DNA of 64,000 nucleotides from Lentisphaera araneosa HTCC2155 (GTDB lineage: Bacteria; Verrucomicrobiota; Lentisphaeria; Lentisphaerales; Lentisphaeraceae), in contig NZ_ABCK01000007.1 in NCBI RefSeq assembly GCF_000170755.1, positions 186,001-250,000 of the forward strand. Reading direction: 5' to 3'. A program made the translations under genes and the position numbers. The notes under the pieces were generated by a model that did no database searches, was not told where the DNA came from, and saw only the letters and a program-made list of their open reading frames with translations. Positions 1 to 9,035 of the stretch are shown piece by piece. The stretch's first letter is position 1; every line of letters starts with the position of its first letter.

Positions 1-430
1 TTTTGAGCTCAATCAAAGTGTAGAGGTATGTGAATGTAATTCCAATCATTAAATAATTACATAAACTTGCAGCAAGTTTGTTATAAATTGAGCTTTCAAA
101 TTTAAATATTTCACGAGTTATTATAAAAATATAAAAGGTATAAAATAGAGATCCAGATATAAGAAGAATTTCAGGAGAATAATAAACATGGTTAGAGTGT
201 GCCCAATAAGATATGACTGCTGGGAAACTGAGGACAAGCGAAATCAGTAAGTAGTGTTTGTCTTTTCTACAAGTATAAATGGCAGTGCCAAGAATACATG
301 AGAAAGCTACACTAGATAAAAATTCACATCCAGGTATATCCGCCGCTTTAAATGGGGTCAATAAGAGGAAGATGGCTAAACTCGATAATAACCAAATATA
401 TTTGTTTTCTGTGTATATTTTTTTATCCAT
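1..430 (-). CDS. Multi-pass membrane protein, N-terminal part (ion-channel-like?)
   Basis: An open minus-strand frame starts at the ATG at 430-428 and runs off the left edge, giving about 143 residues (MDKKIYTENKYIWLLSS...). Four hydrophobic stretches suggest membrane helices, with a charged Cys-Arg-Lys-Asp-Lys turn after the second. The last visible part (YLMIGITFTYLYTLIEL) resembles the helix before the selectivity filter in small bacterial two-TM potassium channel proteins, but the filter lies outside the window. Membrane location is well supported; the channel idea is a guess. It is divergent from mnmC, with about 137 bp between the two starts. Confidence 0.6.
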   Translation of the reverse strand, partial: MDKKIYTENKYIWLLSSLAIFLLLTPFKAADIPGCEFLSSVAFSCILGTAIYTCRKDKHYLLISLVLSFPAVISYWAHSNHVYYSPEILLISGSLFYTFYIFIITREIFKFESSIYNKLAASLCNYLMIGITFTYLYTLIELK

Positions 431-567
431 GATTCGAATTTATCTTTGTATTGTTAAGCCTCAAGCACGACGCTGTAAAATTTTGAAGAAACTTAGTAAT
501 TAATTTCGAGAGGAAAAAAGGCTCAAAGGGCATAGATTCGTGAGATTGGTTAATTGAAGGATAATAA

Positions 568-2472
568 ATGAGCACTGATGAAAACTCGTGGAGCTTTACT
601 GAAGATGGTACTCTCTATTCTAAAAAGTTTGAAGATACCTATTTCATGGAGGGTTGTGGTTTAGAGGAAAGTCGCGAGATCTTCGTACAAGGCAATCGCA
701 TTGCGGGACGTCTCGAGCAAGAAAATCAGCTCGTAATTGGCGAGACGGGCTTTGGTACAGGACTCAATTTCTTGGCGGCTTGGGATACGTGGAGAAAATC
801 TTCGCAGACTTGCCGACTCATTTTTTTTACTTGTGAACTTTATCCTCTCGAGCAAGAACTTCAGCGTCAGGCCTTGGGGCCTTATGATGAACTTGCTGAG
901 CTCGCCAAAACTCTTTTAGAACGCTTGCCAAAAGCCAAGCAAGGATTTCATCTCATTGACTTTGAAGAAGGGCAAGTTCAGCTCTTACTCATGTTTGGTG
1001 ATGTGAAAGAAACTTTCTCTGAGTGCTCTCTCCGAGCGGATGCTTGGTTCTTAGATGGTTTTGCCCCTTCGGGCAATCCCGAAATGTGGAACGATGATGT
1101 CTTTCGACTCTTGGCAAATCATTCTCGAGAGGGAACCACACTGGCGACTTTTACGGCGGCGGGTTTTGTGCGCCGAGGACTCATGCAAGCAGGTTTTGCC
1201 ATGGAGAAAGTCCCTGGTTTCGCTGGTAAGCGTCATCGTTTGAACGGGAAGTTTGAGCCCGGAACGCGACGCTTCGCCAAATTGGAGCTGCCTTGGTATG
1301 TACTTAAGCAGCAGGTACCCCAACTGGAACCCTTGATTATTGGTGCGGGAATTGCGGGTACAAGCTTAGCGAGAGAGTTTTCAAAAAAGGGGATTGCCAG
1401 TCAAATTCTCGATCTTTCTAGCCAAGTGGCTCAGGGGGCTTCGGGGAATCGTCGAGGCATGATTATGCCACTTTTTACTCAGCATGGCAATCATCAGGAA
1501 ATGCTCACGGTATGTGGCGCGGAATATAGCTTAAGGCTTTTACAAGATCTTGGAATTGAATCAGAGCCTCACGTTTACGAATTGGATGACAAGTGCGAAA
1601 ATAGCCAGCTTTACGAGAATGCCGAAAAGCGTCATGGAAGTGCTTATGTACATGGAGAGGAAAAATTTCCCTTTGCCAAGCAAGCCCTTTATATGCAGCA
1701 GTCAGCGGTCATCAATCCAGTAGAAGTTTGTGAGGCTTTTTTGCGTGATTCGCAAGCACAGCTTATTCAAGCAGATGTGGTCGATATACAAAGAGAAGGT
1801 GAAGTTTGGCAAGTTGAGCTCGCCGATGGGCAGAACTTATCCACCGATACGCTCATTATTGCTGCAGGTACAAAGACGAGAGCTTTAATAGAAAAAATTT
1901 ATGGCGAATCAATCCTCAATCTTTCCAGCCTTCGAGGCCAAGTCGCCCATATTAAGGGGGAGGAATTATCGGCTTTTACGGATCTACCCAATATGTATGG
2001 AGAGAAATATTTGCTCAGAGATGGTGAGGACTTTCTCTTGGGGGCGACTTATCAAGAAGATGATGAAGACCCGAATTTACGTGCAAATGATTTTGCGGAA
2101 CTCGCAAAAGCACTCAAAGATTTACTTCCCGATTTAGAGGGGGAGCTCGAACTCACAGAAGGAAGGACGGCGTTTCGTTGTAAATCCAAAGATTATTTAC
2201 CGGTCGTAGGGCCGATGCCGGACTTAGAATATTTTCGAGAGACTTATGGCGGTAATAAGCGTACGCATGCCGCATCACGTTTGCCAGAAGCGGAGTATAT
2301 GCCAGGGCTCTTTGTAGCGAGTGGCTTTGGCTCCCGAGGTTTCACTACGGCGCCGCTCTGCGCTAGAATGTTAGTGGAAGAAATTATTCATGGGCACAGC
2401 TTTTTTCCAAATGATTTTCGACGTCACCTCCATCCCGCCAAGTTCACTATTCGTGAACTTAGACGAAGTTAA
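568..2472 (+). CDS. mnmC: Bifunctional tRNA mnm5s2U34 synthesis enzyme MnmC
   Basis: This is the 634-aa two-domain enzyme for the last steps of wobble-uridine 34 modification. The C-terminal FAD domain removes the carboxymethyl group of cmnm5U and the N-terminal SAM domain methylates the product. The SAM site is visible as GETGFGTGLNF (about residues 58-68), followed by DAWFLDGFAP and NPEMW, typical of this methyltransferase. The FAD dinucleotide fold begins with PLIIGAGIAGTSLA near residue 256, and the C-terminus carries a GSRGFTTAPLCA segment typical of DadA-like oxidases. Length matches the family (about 650 aa). A GAAGGA-like ribosome site lies just before the ATG. It appears monocistronic; the next gene is convergent. 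Confidence 0.95.
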   Translation: MSTDENSWSFTEDGTLYSKKFEDTYFMEGCGLEESREIFVQGNRIAGRLEQENQLVIGETGFGTGLNFLAAWDTWRKSSQTCRLIFFTCELYPLEQELQRQALGPYDELAELAKTLLERLPKAKQGFHLIDFEEGQVQLLLMFGDVKETFSECSLRADAWFLDGFAPSGNPEMWNDDVFRLLANHSREGTTLATFTAAGFVRRGLMQAGFAMEKVPGFAGKRHRLNGKFEPGTRRFAKLELPWYVLKQQVPQLEPLIIGAGIAGTSLAREFSKKGIASQILDLSSQVAQGASGNRRGMIMPLFTQHGNHQEMLTVCGAEYSLRLLQDLGIESEPHVYELDDKCENSQLYENAEKRHGSAYVHGEEKFPFAKQALYMQQSAVINPVEVCEAFLRDSQAQLIQADVVDIQREGEVWQVELADGQNLSTDTLIIAAGTKTRALIEKIYGESILNLSSLRGQVAHIKGEELSAFTDLPNMYGEKYLLRDGEDFLLGATYQEDDEDPNLRANDFAELAKALKDLLPDLEGELELTEGRTAFRCKSKDYLPVVGPMPDLEYFRETYGGNKRTHAASRLPEAEYMPGLFVASGFGSRGFTTAPLCARMLVEEIIHGHSFFPNDFRRHLHPAKFTIRELRRS

Positions 2473-2499
2473 AAGGTGCTAGGTCTAAAGTCTAAGGAT

Positions 2500-3447
2500 T
2501 TATTGATCGCTCAGGAAACTTGTGTTGTAAACTTTATGAAGATCTGTTGGGATTGCTTTGAGTACACCGCATTCATGTAATTGCTTGGCAAGGGTATTCC
2601 AACGTTCGGGAGTCATTTGACCAAAGGGGTCCGCACTCATCATTCCGGGAAGTAATTCGGCACTGCGCTGAAGTGTCGTGCCCAGTTCTGGATTTTTTTC
2701 GATGATAACTTTATTAGCTGAGCTAGGGTTCTTGAGGTAGGCGATCCAAGCTTTTTGCGTGGCTTGGACCATGGCCTTCACCAATTCCGGGTTCGTATTA
2801 ATAAGTTCTTCACGACAGATGAGTACGGAGGCGTAGGGGTTGTAGCCTAAGTCAGCTAATGAAAGCGTTTTAATGTCAAAGCCTTTGTCGCGGATGATGA
2901 GCGGTTCGCTATTGATGTAACCCTGCATAATACTTTGAAAGTCGCCGAGGAAGAGTGCTTGGCTATAAGCGACTGTTTGATTTTTTTTAATTTCTGGATG
3001 TTTATGTACGAGGTATTTATAAAAAGGTTTAGTATCGTTGACGATAAGGCGGTTGGCTTTTGCGATGTCCGCAAAGGTTTCGAGGGGCTCATTCTGATGA
3101 GCAATAAGGCAGCGAGGTGAAGTTTGATAGGGAGCGAGTAAGCCGACAACTTTCAAACCATTTTCTCTGACAGCTAAAATTTTATCGGCATTGGCAATGC
3201 CGAACTCAAACCGTCCGATGGCCACTTCAGTTTCTACGGGATTCCCAGGGCCACCACTGACAATTTCTACATCGAGTCCAGCTTGTTTATAAATTCCCGA
3301 TTGCACGCCGTGAAAGTAGCCGCCGTGCTCGGCTTCGGGAAACCAGTTGAGTTTAAGTTTGATTTTTGCTTGACCAGTTTCAGCGGGCTTTTCTTCTTGG
3401 CAAGAGAAGAGCAGTAATGAAGCGAGGATGAATACGAGTTTTTTCAT
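2500..3447 (-). CDS. ABC transporter substrate-binding lipoprotein, NMT1/ThiY-like
   Basis: This 315-aa protein has a lipoprotein signal (MKKLVFILASLLLFSC, probable acylated Cys16). An NMT1/THI5-type periplasmic binding domain follows, recognisable from KLNWFPEAEHGGYFHGVQSG and a GGPGNPVE segment. Relatives bind pyrimidine precursors of thiamine, riboflavin or sulfonates; the sequence alone does not fix the ligand, though the tryptophan-phenylalanine-proline opening is closest to ThiY-type proteins. Its start overlaps the permease stop by 4 bp, so it is the third gene of a three-gene importer operon. No TPP or FMN riboswitch was recognised upstream of the operon, so assignment to thiamine precursor uptake stays tentative. 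Confidence 0.85.
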   Translation of the reverse strand: MKKLVFILASLLLFSCQEEKPAETGQAKIKLKLNWFPEAEHGGYFHGVQSGIYKQAGLDVEIVSGGPGNPVETEVAIGRFEFGIANADKILAVRENGLKVVGLLAPYQTSPRCLIAHQNEPLETFADIAKANRLIVNDTKPFYKYLVHKHPEIKKNQTVAYSQALFLGDFQSIMQGYINSEPLIIRDKGFDIKTLSLADLGYNPYASVLICREELINTNPELVKAMVQATQKAWIAYLKNPSSANKVIIEKNPELGTTLQRSAELLPGMMSADPFGQMTPERWNTLAKQLHECGVLKAIPTDLHKVYNTSFLSDQ

Positions 3448-4208
3448 GTGGATTTCCTATCGAAATGAGCGCGTTTAAGAATAAAGTTTCCGAGGCTAGA
3501 GACAGCAATAAAAATTAACCAGCCTAAAAAAGCGGCACAAAAACTGCTAGCGAAGAGGTAGGGGTAGTTGGCGTTTTGTTGATTGCTTTGGATCAAATAA
3601 GCTAAGCCACGAGATTCGCCACTGAGCCCAGTGAAGTATTCACCGACAATGGAACCGACCACGGCTAAGCCTGCCGAAGTCTTGGCACCCGTCACTAAAT
3701 TAGGAATGGCAGAAGGGATACGGATTTTTATCATGATATCCCATTTGCGGGCTTTGTAGAATTTCATCAAAGAAAGAAGTTGAGTATCAATACGAGTTAA
3801 GCCAGTCGTCACGGTGGTGATAATTGGAAAAAGTGAGACAATGAAAGCAATCAGGATCATCGATTGGGTGCCAGCACCAAACCACAGGATGAAAATCGGG
3901 GCAATCGCCACGATGGGGACAGATTGCAGAAAAATGGCGTAGGGGTAAAGACTATTTTCGATAAGTTTTGACTGAGACATGCAAAAAGAAATGAGTGAAC
4001 CCCCAATTAGCGAAAGTAAAAAACCGCAAATGGCGATCAAGCCGCTATTGAGGCTTGCTTTGAGGAGTTCGCTTTTATACTCAATACAGGTTTTTACGAT
4101 GGTAATTGGAAAGGGTAAGATGAAGGGATTGATACTGAAAAGGTGAATCACTGCTTCCCAAGTTAGAAGCAAGAGAATGAAAAAACTTAAGGGAGCGAAT
4201 TTCTTCAT
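3444..4208 (-). CDS. ABC transporter permease (ThiX/SsuC-like)
   Basis: This 254-aa inner-membrane permease belongs to the BPD_transp_1 family. About six hydrophobic helices are visible. The EAA loop that docks on the ATPase lies around residues 150-180 (KARKWDIMIKIRIPSAIPNLVTG), where the pattern of an alanine or basic pair, then glycine and proline, fits SsuC/TauC/ThiX proteins. It overlaps the ATPase gene upstream and the binding-protein gene downstream by 4 bp each, so the three are probably translationally coupled. The substrate is inferred only from the NMT1-type binding protein. Confidence 0.88.
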   Translation of the reverse strand: MKKFAPLSFFILLLLTWEAVIHLFSINPFILPFPITIVKTCIEYKSELLKASLNSGLIAICGFLLSLIGGSLISFCMSQSKLIENSLYPYAIFLQSVPIVAIAPIFILWFGAGTQSMILIAFIVSLFPIITTVTTGLTRIDTQLLSLMKFYKARKWDIMIKIRIPSAIPNLVTGAKTSAGLAVVGSIVGEYFTGLSGESRGLAYLIQSNQQNANYPYLFASSFCAAFLGWLIFIAVSSLGNFILKRAHFDRKST

Positions 4209-4936
4209 GATTCACAACCTTGCAGAGCCGAACGGAGCTCATTGAGCTTTTGATGAAATTCAGCTTCTTGGAAAAAATCACTGGTCCTCGGGTGGCTTTT
4301 CTCAATGCTAATTTCTTTGGAGATCTGCCCCTTTTGATTCATAACTAAGACTTTATCGCTCATAAATACTGCTTCATTTAAATTGTGAGTGACGAGGATG
4401 ATGGTGGAAGGACTTTTGTGGTGGATCTCTTGAATCTCTAAATTGAGGCTTTCGCGCGTCATTTCATCCAAAGCACCAAAGGGTTCATCGAGAAAGATGA
4501 GCTGAGGTTGAGTGATGAGGGCTCTTGCAAGCGAGGCGCGCATGCGCATGCCTCCTGAGAGTTCATGAGGGAATTTTTTGCGATGTTCGCTAAGTTTTGT
4601 GAGCTTGAGGACATTGGCGAGGCGTTCTTCTTGGTTATGACTTGCCAAGGGAGTGATCTCGAGAGGTAAAAGAATGTTATCTTCCAGGCGTCGCCAATCG
4701 AGCAGTAGGGGGTCTTGAAACACGAAGCTACGTGATGCACCAAGGTTATCGTCGATATCAACGGAACCAGAATCCAGCGTCTCTAAATCAGCCAACAAAC
4801 GCAAGAGGGTGGATTTGCCACAGCCCGAGGGGCCAATGATCGCCACGATTTGCTCGCTAGCAATCTCGAAATTCACATCATTGATAATCGCCATATCCCC
4901 AAAAGCCTTGGAGACATTTTTTACCTTTACACTCAT
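4205..4936 (-). CDS. ABC transporter ATPase (ThiZ/SsuB-like)
   Basis: This 243-aa ATP-binding subunit has all the usual motifs: Walker A GPSGCGKST (about 35-43), Q-loop FVFQDPLLLDW, signature LSGGMRMRASLARAL, Walker B LIFLDEPFGALDE and the switch histidine in LVTHNLNEAV. The FQDPLLLDW and GMRMRASLARAL forms are typical of the taurine/nitrate/sulfonate/HMP importer group. It is first in the minus-strand importer operon and starts 338 bp from the divergent transketolase gene. It energises uptake of whatever the NMT1-like lipoprotein binds. Confidence 0.9.
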   Translation of the reverse strand: MSVKVKNVSKAFGDMAIINDVNFEIASEQIVAIIGPSGCGKSTLLRLLADLETLDSGSVDIDDNLGASRSFVFQDPLLLDWRRLEDNILLPLEITPLASHNQEERLANVLKLTKLSEHRKKFPHELSGGMRMRASLARALITQPQLIFLDEPFGALDEMTRESLNLEIQEIHHKSPSTIILVTHNLNEAVFMSDKVLVMNQKGQISKEISIEKSHPRTSDFFQEAEFHQKLNELRSALQGCES

Positions 4937-5274
4937 AAGTTACTCAAAATTGTTTGCTAAACTTAACTCTTAGGGTTCGGCATGCAACATCAATTAACAA
5001 TTAGACGAGATGAAAAATACCTTTAATTGTGAAGGAATGGTCGAAGAATAGCATGAGACCTTAGGGTCTTATTATAGGCTATGTTGCTCAGCGAGCATAT
5101 TAGGCAAATGTTTGTATTTTTCCGTCAAGTTTTTGATAAAATATGAACTTATCATCATAGGAATTTTAAACTTTGTCTTAAAGTTTTCAGAAGTGCTTGA
5201 AATTTATGGGCTAAACGCAATATATAAGCGTGTAAAAAACTTTAACATAAATTATAACACGGGAATCATTTGAA
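4937..5274. other. Divergent intergenic region between importer operon and tkt
   Basis: This 338-bp AT-rich stretch has no convincing ORF. It should contain promoters for both the minus-strand ABC operon and transketolase. Two small hairpins are visible on the tkt side: AGACC-TTAG-GGTCT near 5061 and TGCTC-AGC-GAGCA near 5084. They could be leader structures, but they match no riboswitch class I know. No TPP riboswitch core was seen on the importer side. Confidence 0.4.
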
Positions 5275-7248
5275 ATGAGCCAAGAAAAATTGCAAGAGCT
5301 TTCTGATCACATCGCTGTACTAAGTGCAGAAGGTGTACAAGCTGCTAATTCCGGTCACCCGGGTATGCCAATGGGATGTTCTGACATCGGTAGCATACTT
5401 TGGAGCAAACACTTAAAACACAATCCTGCAGATTCAAACTGGTTCAATCGCGACCGTTTCGTTTTGTCAGCAGGTCACGGTTCAATGTTCATCTACTCAC
5501 TTCTGCACCTCTTCGGTTACGATGTAAGTACTGATGATCTCAAAAATTTCCGTCAGCTCGGCGCAAAAACTCCTGGTCACCCAGAGTTTGGTCATACAGA
5601 TGGAGTAGAGACAACTACTGGCCCACTCGGTGCTGGTATCTCTAACGCAGTGGGTATGGCTCTTGCAGCGAAAATCCAAGGCGAAAAATTCAATACAGCA
5701 GAACACACAGTGGTTGACTCAAATATTTACACTGTATGTGGTGATGGTTGCTTAATGGAAGGTGTGGCGTCTGAAGCTGCATCAACTGCGGGTCACCTTG
5801 GTCTCGATAATCTCGTTCTTATTTACGATTCAAACAGCATCACGATTGAAGGATCTACTGATCTTGCTTTCACTGAAGATGTGGGCATGCGTTTCCGTGC
5901 TTATGGTTGGGAAGTGATCGAATGTAATGGTAACGATCTTGATGCCGTTGATTCTGCATTAACTCTCGCGAAAAAATCTGACAAGCCAGTTATCATCATT
6001 GCGACAACGATCATTGGTAAAGGTTCACCTACTAAAGCGGGTACTCACAAAGTACACGGCGCTCCACTCGGTGCAGAAGAAGTAACGGCTTTCCGTGAAA
6101 CTCTTCTCGGCGGCGAAGCTTTTGATGTCAGCGATTCAGTCAAAGCTTTCTGCGCAGAAACTGCTGCAGCAGGTGCTGAAGCTCAAAAAGCTTGGGAAGC
6201 TGAGTTTGCAGCTTGGTCACAAGCGAATCCTGAACTCCGTAAAGAGTGGGACGTTTACCAAAACCACGAACTCCCTGCAGAATTCTCTTTCCCTGAGTTC
6301 CCTGTTGGCGAAAAAGTAGCTTCACGTAAATCTTCACACGCAGTCCTCAACTCTCTTGCAGAGCAAGTGCCTTTCCTCCTCGGTGGATCAGCTGACCTCG
6401 ACTGCTCAAACTTAACTCGCCTCGATGCTGAGGGTGACATCAACACTGGTAAGTTTGATGGCCGCAACCTTCACTTCGGTGTTCGTGAGCATGGTATGGG
6501 TGGTATTGTTAACGGTATGATCAACTTCGGTGGCATGCGCGTTTACTGCTCAACTTTCCTCGTATTCTCTGACTACATGCGTCCGACTATCCGTCTTGCT
6601 GCATTGATGAAGACTCCTGCGATCTACGTATTCACACACGATTCTTTCTTCGTTGGTGAAGATGGTCCAACTCACCAGCCTGTTGAGCACAAAGCCGCTC
6701 TCGAATGTATTCCTGGTCTTACGGTTCTCCGTCCTGCTGATGCCAACGAAGTTAAAGCAGCTTGGGAAGTGGCAATCAGAAAGACTGATGGTCCTACGGC
6801 ACTTCTTATGTCTCGTCAAAACCTCACGACACTCGCTGAGACAGTTGACAACGACGTGGCTAAAGGCGCTTACGTGGCTAAAGCTGAAAGTGGTGATTCT
6901 ATTGATCTCATCCTCATGGCTTCTGGTTCAGAAGTTGAACTTGCCGTTGCTGCAGCTAAGAACCTCGAAGCTGAAGGTAAATCAGTTCGCGTTGTCTCTA
7001 TGCCTTCTTCTACTCTTTTCGAAGAGCAGAGTGCAGAGTACAAAGAAAGCGTACTTCCAGGCGCAGTAAGCAGTCGTTTTGCGATTGATTACGGTTCTTC
7101 TATCAGCTGGTACCGCTACATCGGTCTTCAAGGTGCAAGTCACTGCCTTGATCGCTTTGGTGAATGTGGTCCTGGTGGAACAGTTGCAGAGCACTTCGGC
7201 TACACGACAGATGCTCTAACGGCAGAAGTTCGCGACTACCTCGCATAA
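5275..7248 (+). CDS. tkt: Transketolase
   Basis: This 657-aa cytosolic ThDP enzyme of the pentose phosphate pathway and Calvin-type carbon rearrangements moves two-carbon ketol units between sugar phosphates. Motifs visible: N-terminal SGHPGMPMG, HGSMFIYSLLHL, GPLGAGISNAVGMA, the ThDP/Mg site GDGCLMEGV...N, and in the pyrimidine domain FVGEDGPTHQPVEH. The C-terminal domain ends with a GPGGTVAEHFG segment. Length is standard. Codon use looks more biased (many GCT/GGT/CTC codons) than in neighbours, as expected for a highly expressed gene. A strong intrinsic terminator follows. Confidence 0.97.
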   Translation: MSQEKLQELSDHIAVLSAEGVQAANSGHPGMPMGCSDIGSILWSKHLKHNPADSNWFNRDRFVLSAGHGSMFIYSLLHLFGYDVSTDDLKNFRQLGAKTPGHPEFGHTDGVETTTGPLGAGISNAVGMALAAKIQGEKFNTAEHTVVDSNIYTVCGDGCLMEGVASEAASTAGHLGLDNLVLIYDSNSITIEGSTDLAFTEDVGMRFRAYGWEVIECNGNDLDAVDSALTLAKKSDKPVIIIATTIIGKGSPTKAGTHKVHGAPLGAEEVTAFRETLLGGEAFDVSDSVKAFCAETAAAGAEAQKAWEAEFAAWSQANPELRKEWDVYQNHELPAEFSFPEFPVGEKVASRKSSHAVLNSLAEQVPFLLGGSADLDCSNLTRLDAEGDINTGKFDGRNLHFGVREHGMGGIVNGMINFGGMRVYCSTFLVFSDYMRPTIRLAALMKTPAIYVFTHDSFFVGEDGPTHQPVEHKAALECIPGLTVLRPADANEVKAAWEVAIRKTDGPTALLMSRQNLTTLAETVDNDVAKGAYVAKAESGDSIDLILMASGSEVELAVAAAKNLEAEGKSVRVVSMPSSTLFEEQSAEYKESVLPGAVSSRFAIDYGSSISWYRYIGLQGASHCLDRFGECGPGGTVAEHFGYTTDALTAEVRDYLA

Positions 7249-7276
7249 GAATTTCTACCACACTTTAAAAAGTGTT

Positions 7277-7306
7277 AAAAAGGTCGGCTTTTCAGCCGGC
7301 CTTTTT
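7277..7306 (+). terminator. Intrinsic terminator of tkt
   Basis: A GC-rich hairpin sits 30 bp after the tkt stop. GGTCGGC (7282-7288) pairs with GCCGGCC (7295-7301) around a 6-nt loop, flanked by five A residues upstream and TTTTT downstream. This is a textbook Rho-independent terminator and could act in both directions. Confidence 0.93.
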
Positions 7307-7394
7307 CTATTTTTAGAGCTTCCGATGTGGAATAAATGGCGACATCAGCTTTATTATCAAAAAATTATTAAAGTCTAACAGGAACTCTATATAT

Positions 7395-9032
7395 ATGAGC
7401 TATCACGCTGATACCGTTCACGGTGAATCCATTCGCATTACGGGCCATATTCCCGAAGATAAACCTTGCTTTGTTATTTCGTGTAACCGAGGTGAAATTG
7501 CCGCAGATACGCTGCGCGCAGCCAAAGAAATCATGAACCCCCACGTGCTTACGGCAACGCTTCACACTGCGGGTGATGGGCAGTATCCTTACGTTGAGCA
7601 ATCTGAGTACCACATTTGCATTGGTCCAGATACCTTCTCTCCAGAACAAGTGGCTGCGGGTCGCGCAAAAACTCCTTACATGGATATTCCTACACTGCTC
7701 ACGGCTTGTGGTATTGTTCGCAAAATTGGTGAAGATCTTTTCGGTAAAGATGGTTTCAAAATTGGTATCCACCCAGGTTATGGTATGCTCTCGGAAGAGC
7801 CTGAGTTCGCTAAAGCTGTCGTCGACGAGGGTTACATCTTCATTGGTCCTGGTGAATTCACCATGTCGATGATGGGCCCAAAAGATAATGCACGTGATTT
7901 AGCGATGAAATCCGGTCTCCAGGTTGTTCCAGGCGCTGGTGATATTCACACTATTGAAGATGCTCAAAAAGCTCACCAACAAATTATTGCTGATAATCCT
8001 GAACTCGCCGATCGTCGTTTCCGTCTTAAAGCCGTTGCAGGCGGTGGTGGCCGTGGTCAGATCGTTTTCCAAGGTGCAGATGATTTGCCAGCAAAATTTG
8101 AAGAAGTACAGAATGTTTCTTACGCACTCGGTTGGCCTTCACACTTTGTGATGGAACTCAATATTGAAGTTTCTCGTCACTACGAAATTCAACTTTTCAA
8201 AGACCTCACTTTTTATGGTCGCGAATGTACTCTGATGCGTTCTTCGCAAAAAGAAATCGAAGAATTCCTTGCACCAGAAAGTCTAATGGATACGGATCCT
8301 GTCGCGGCAAAAGAGTTAGAGAAAATGATCCAAGCAGCACCTAAACTCTCTGAGCTTTGTGGCCTCGATTCAGTTTCTACTCTTGAATGTATCTACGACG
8401 AAGAGTCTCAAAACCTTTACTTCCTTGAGATGAATACACGTATTCAGGTGGAGCACCCCGTATCAAATCTTGCCACTGGTGTTGATTTGCTAAGATCGCA
8501 AATTCTCTACGCATTTGGTGCACCCATTACTCTCAAGCAGGAAGACATCGAATTCCGCGGTCATTCAATTGAGGCACGTATCACAAATCTTGATCCCTAT
8601 AGTGAATCTTATGGTCCCATGGGCGGTAAAACGATTGAACGTTACTTACCTCCAAAACGTACGGATCGCATGCGTCACTATGGCTACGTTAATAGCGGCA
8701 ATACTCTTACGAGTTTTGACCCGATGTTTGCTAAATTAGTGGGTCGTGGTCACGATCGTCAAGAAGCCATTGAAGCACTCTTCCGTGCCTTATCTGAGTT
8801 CATTGTCGATGGGCCAGCTTTCCGTCACAATATTCCACATCAGCTTTTTGTTATTTGTCACCCGAAGTTTTTAGCACGTGAATACAATTCTGAGACAATG
8901 ACAGAAATCCGTCAGCTCTTCCTCGAGAAGTTTGTTCCATTCTTTGATGATAAGTTTGGCAAAGAAAATCGCTATAATTCGCCGATTGTTGCGGATGCAG
9001 TGAACCTTTTCTACGGACAGCACTTTCACTAA
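7395..9032 (+). CDS. Biotin carboxylase (AccC-like), no partner subunits nearby
   Basis: This 545-aa ATP-grasp biotin carboxylase would carboxylate biotin on a carrier protein using ATP and bicarbonate. It shows an N-terminal biotin-carboxylase domain with IHPGYGMLSE, the glycine-rich ATP lid KAVAGGGGRGQ (about 214-224), ECTLMRSSQKEIEE, and the metal/bicarbonate motif FLEMNTRIQVEHPVSN. It is about 90 residues longer than E. coli AccC (449 aa), with extra sequence at the N-terminus and in the C-terminal domain. No carboxyltransferase or biotin-carrier gene lies beside it, so it may serve acetyl-CoA, propionyl-CoA or pyruvate carboxylation with subunits elsewhere. The kinase gene follows after 3 bp. 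Confidence 0.85.
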   Translation: MSYHADTVHGESIRITGHIPEDKPCFVISCNRGEIAADTLRAAKEIMNPHVLTATLHTAGDGQYPYVEQSEYHICIGPDTFSPEQVAAGRAKTPYMDIPTLLTACGIVRKIGEDLFGKDGFKIGIHPGYGMLSEEPEFAKAVVDEGYIFIGPGEFTMSMMGPKDNARDLAMKSGLQVVPGAGDIHTIEDAQKAHQQIIADNPELADRRFRLKAVAGGGGRGQIVFQGADDLPAKFEEVQNVSYALGWPSHFVMELNIEVSRHYEIQLFKDLTFYGRECTLMRSSQKEIEEFLAPESLMDTDPVAAKELEKMIQAAPKLSELCGLDSVSTLECIYDEESQNLYFLEMNTRIQVEHPVSNLATGVDLLRSQILYAFGAPITLKQEDIEFRGHSIEARITNLDPYSESYGPMGGKTIERYLPPKRTDRMRHYGYVNSGNTLTSFDPMFAKLVGRGHDRQEAIEALFRALSEFIVDGPAFRHNIPHQLFVICHPKFLAREYNSETMTEIRQLFLEKFVPFFDDKFGKENRYNSPIVADAVNLFYGQHFH

Positions 9033-9035
9033 GAC

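Noticed and set aside
4937-5060. Possible TPP riboswitch before the NMT1-like ABC operon
   Set aside because: The conserved CTGAGA and ACCTGAT-type core elements were not found on the minus strand.
5497-7194. Several long antisense ORFs across transketolase
   Set aside because: They arise from the strong codon bias of tkt and have no domains or ribosome sites.
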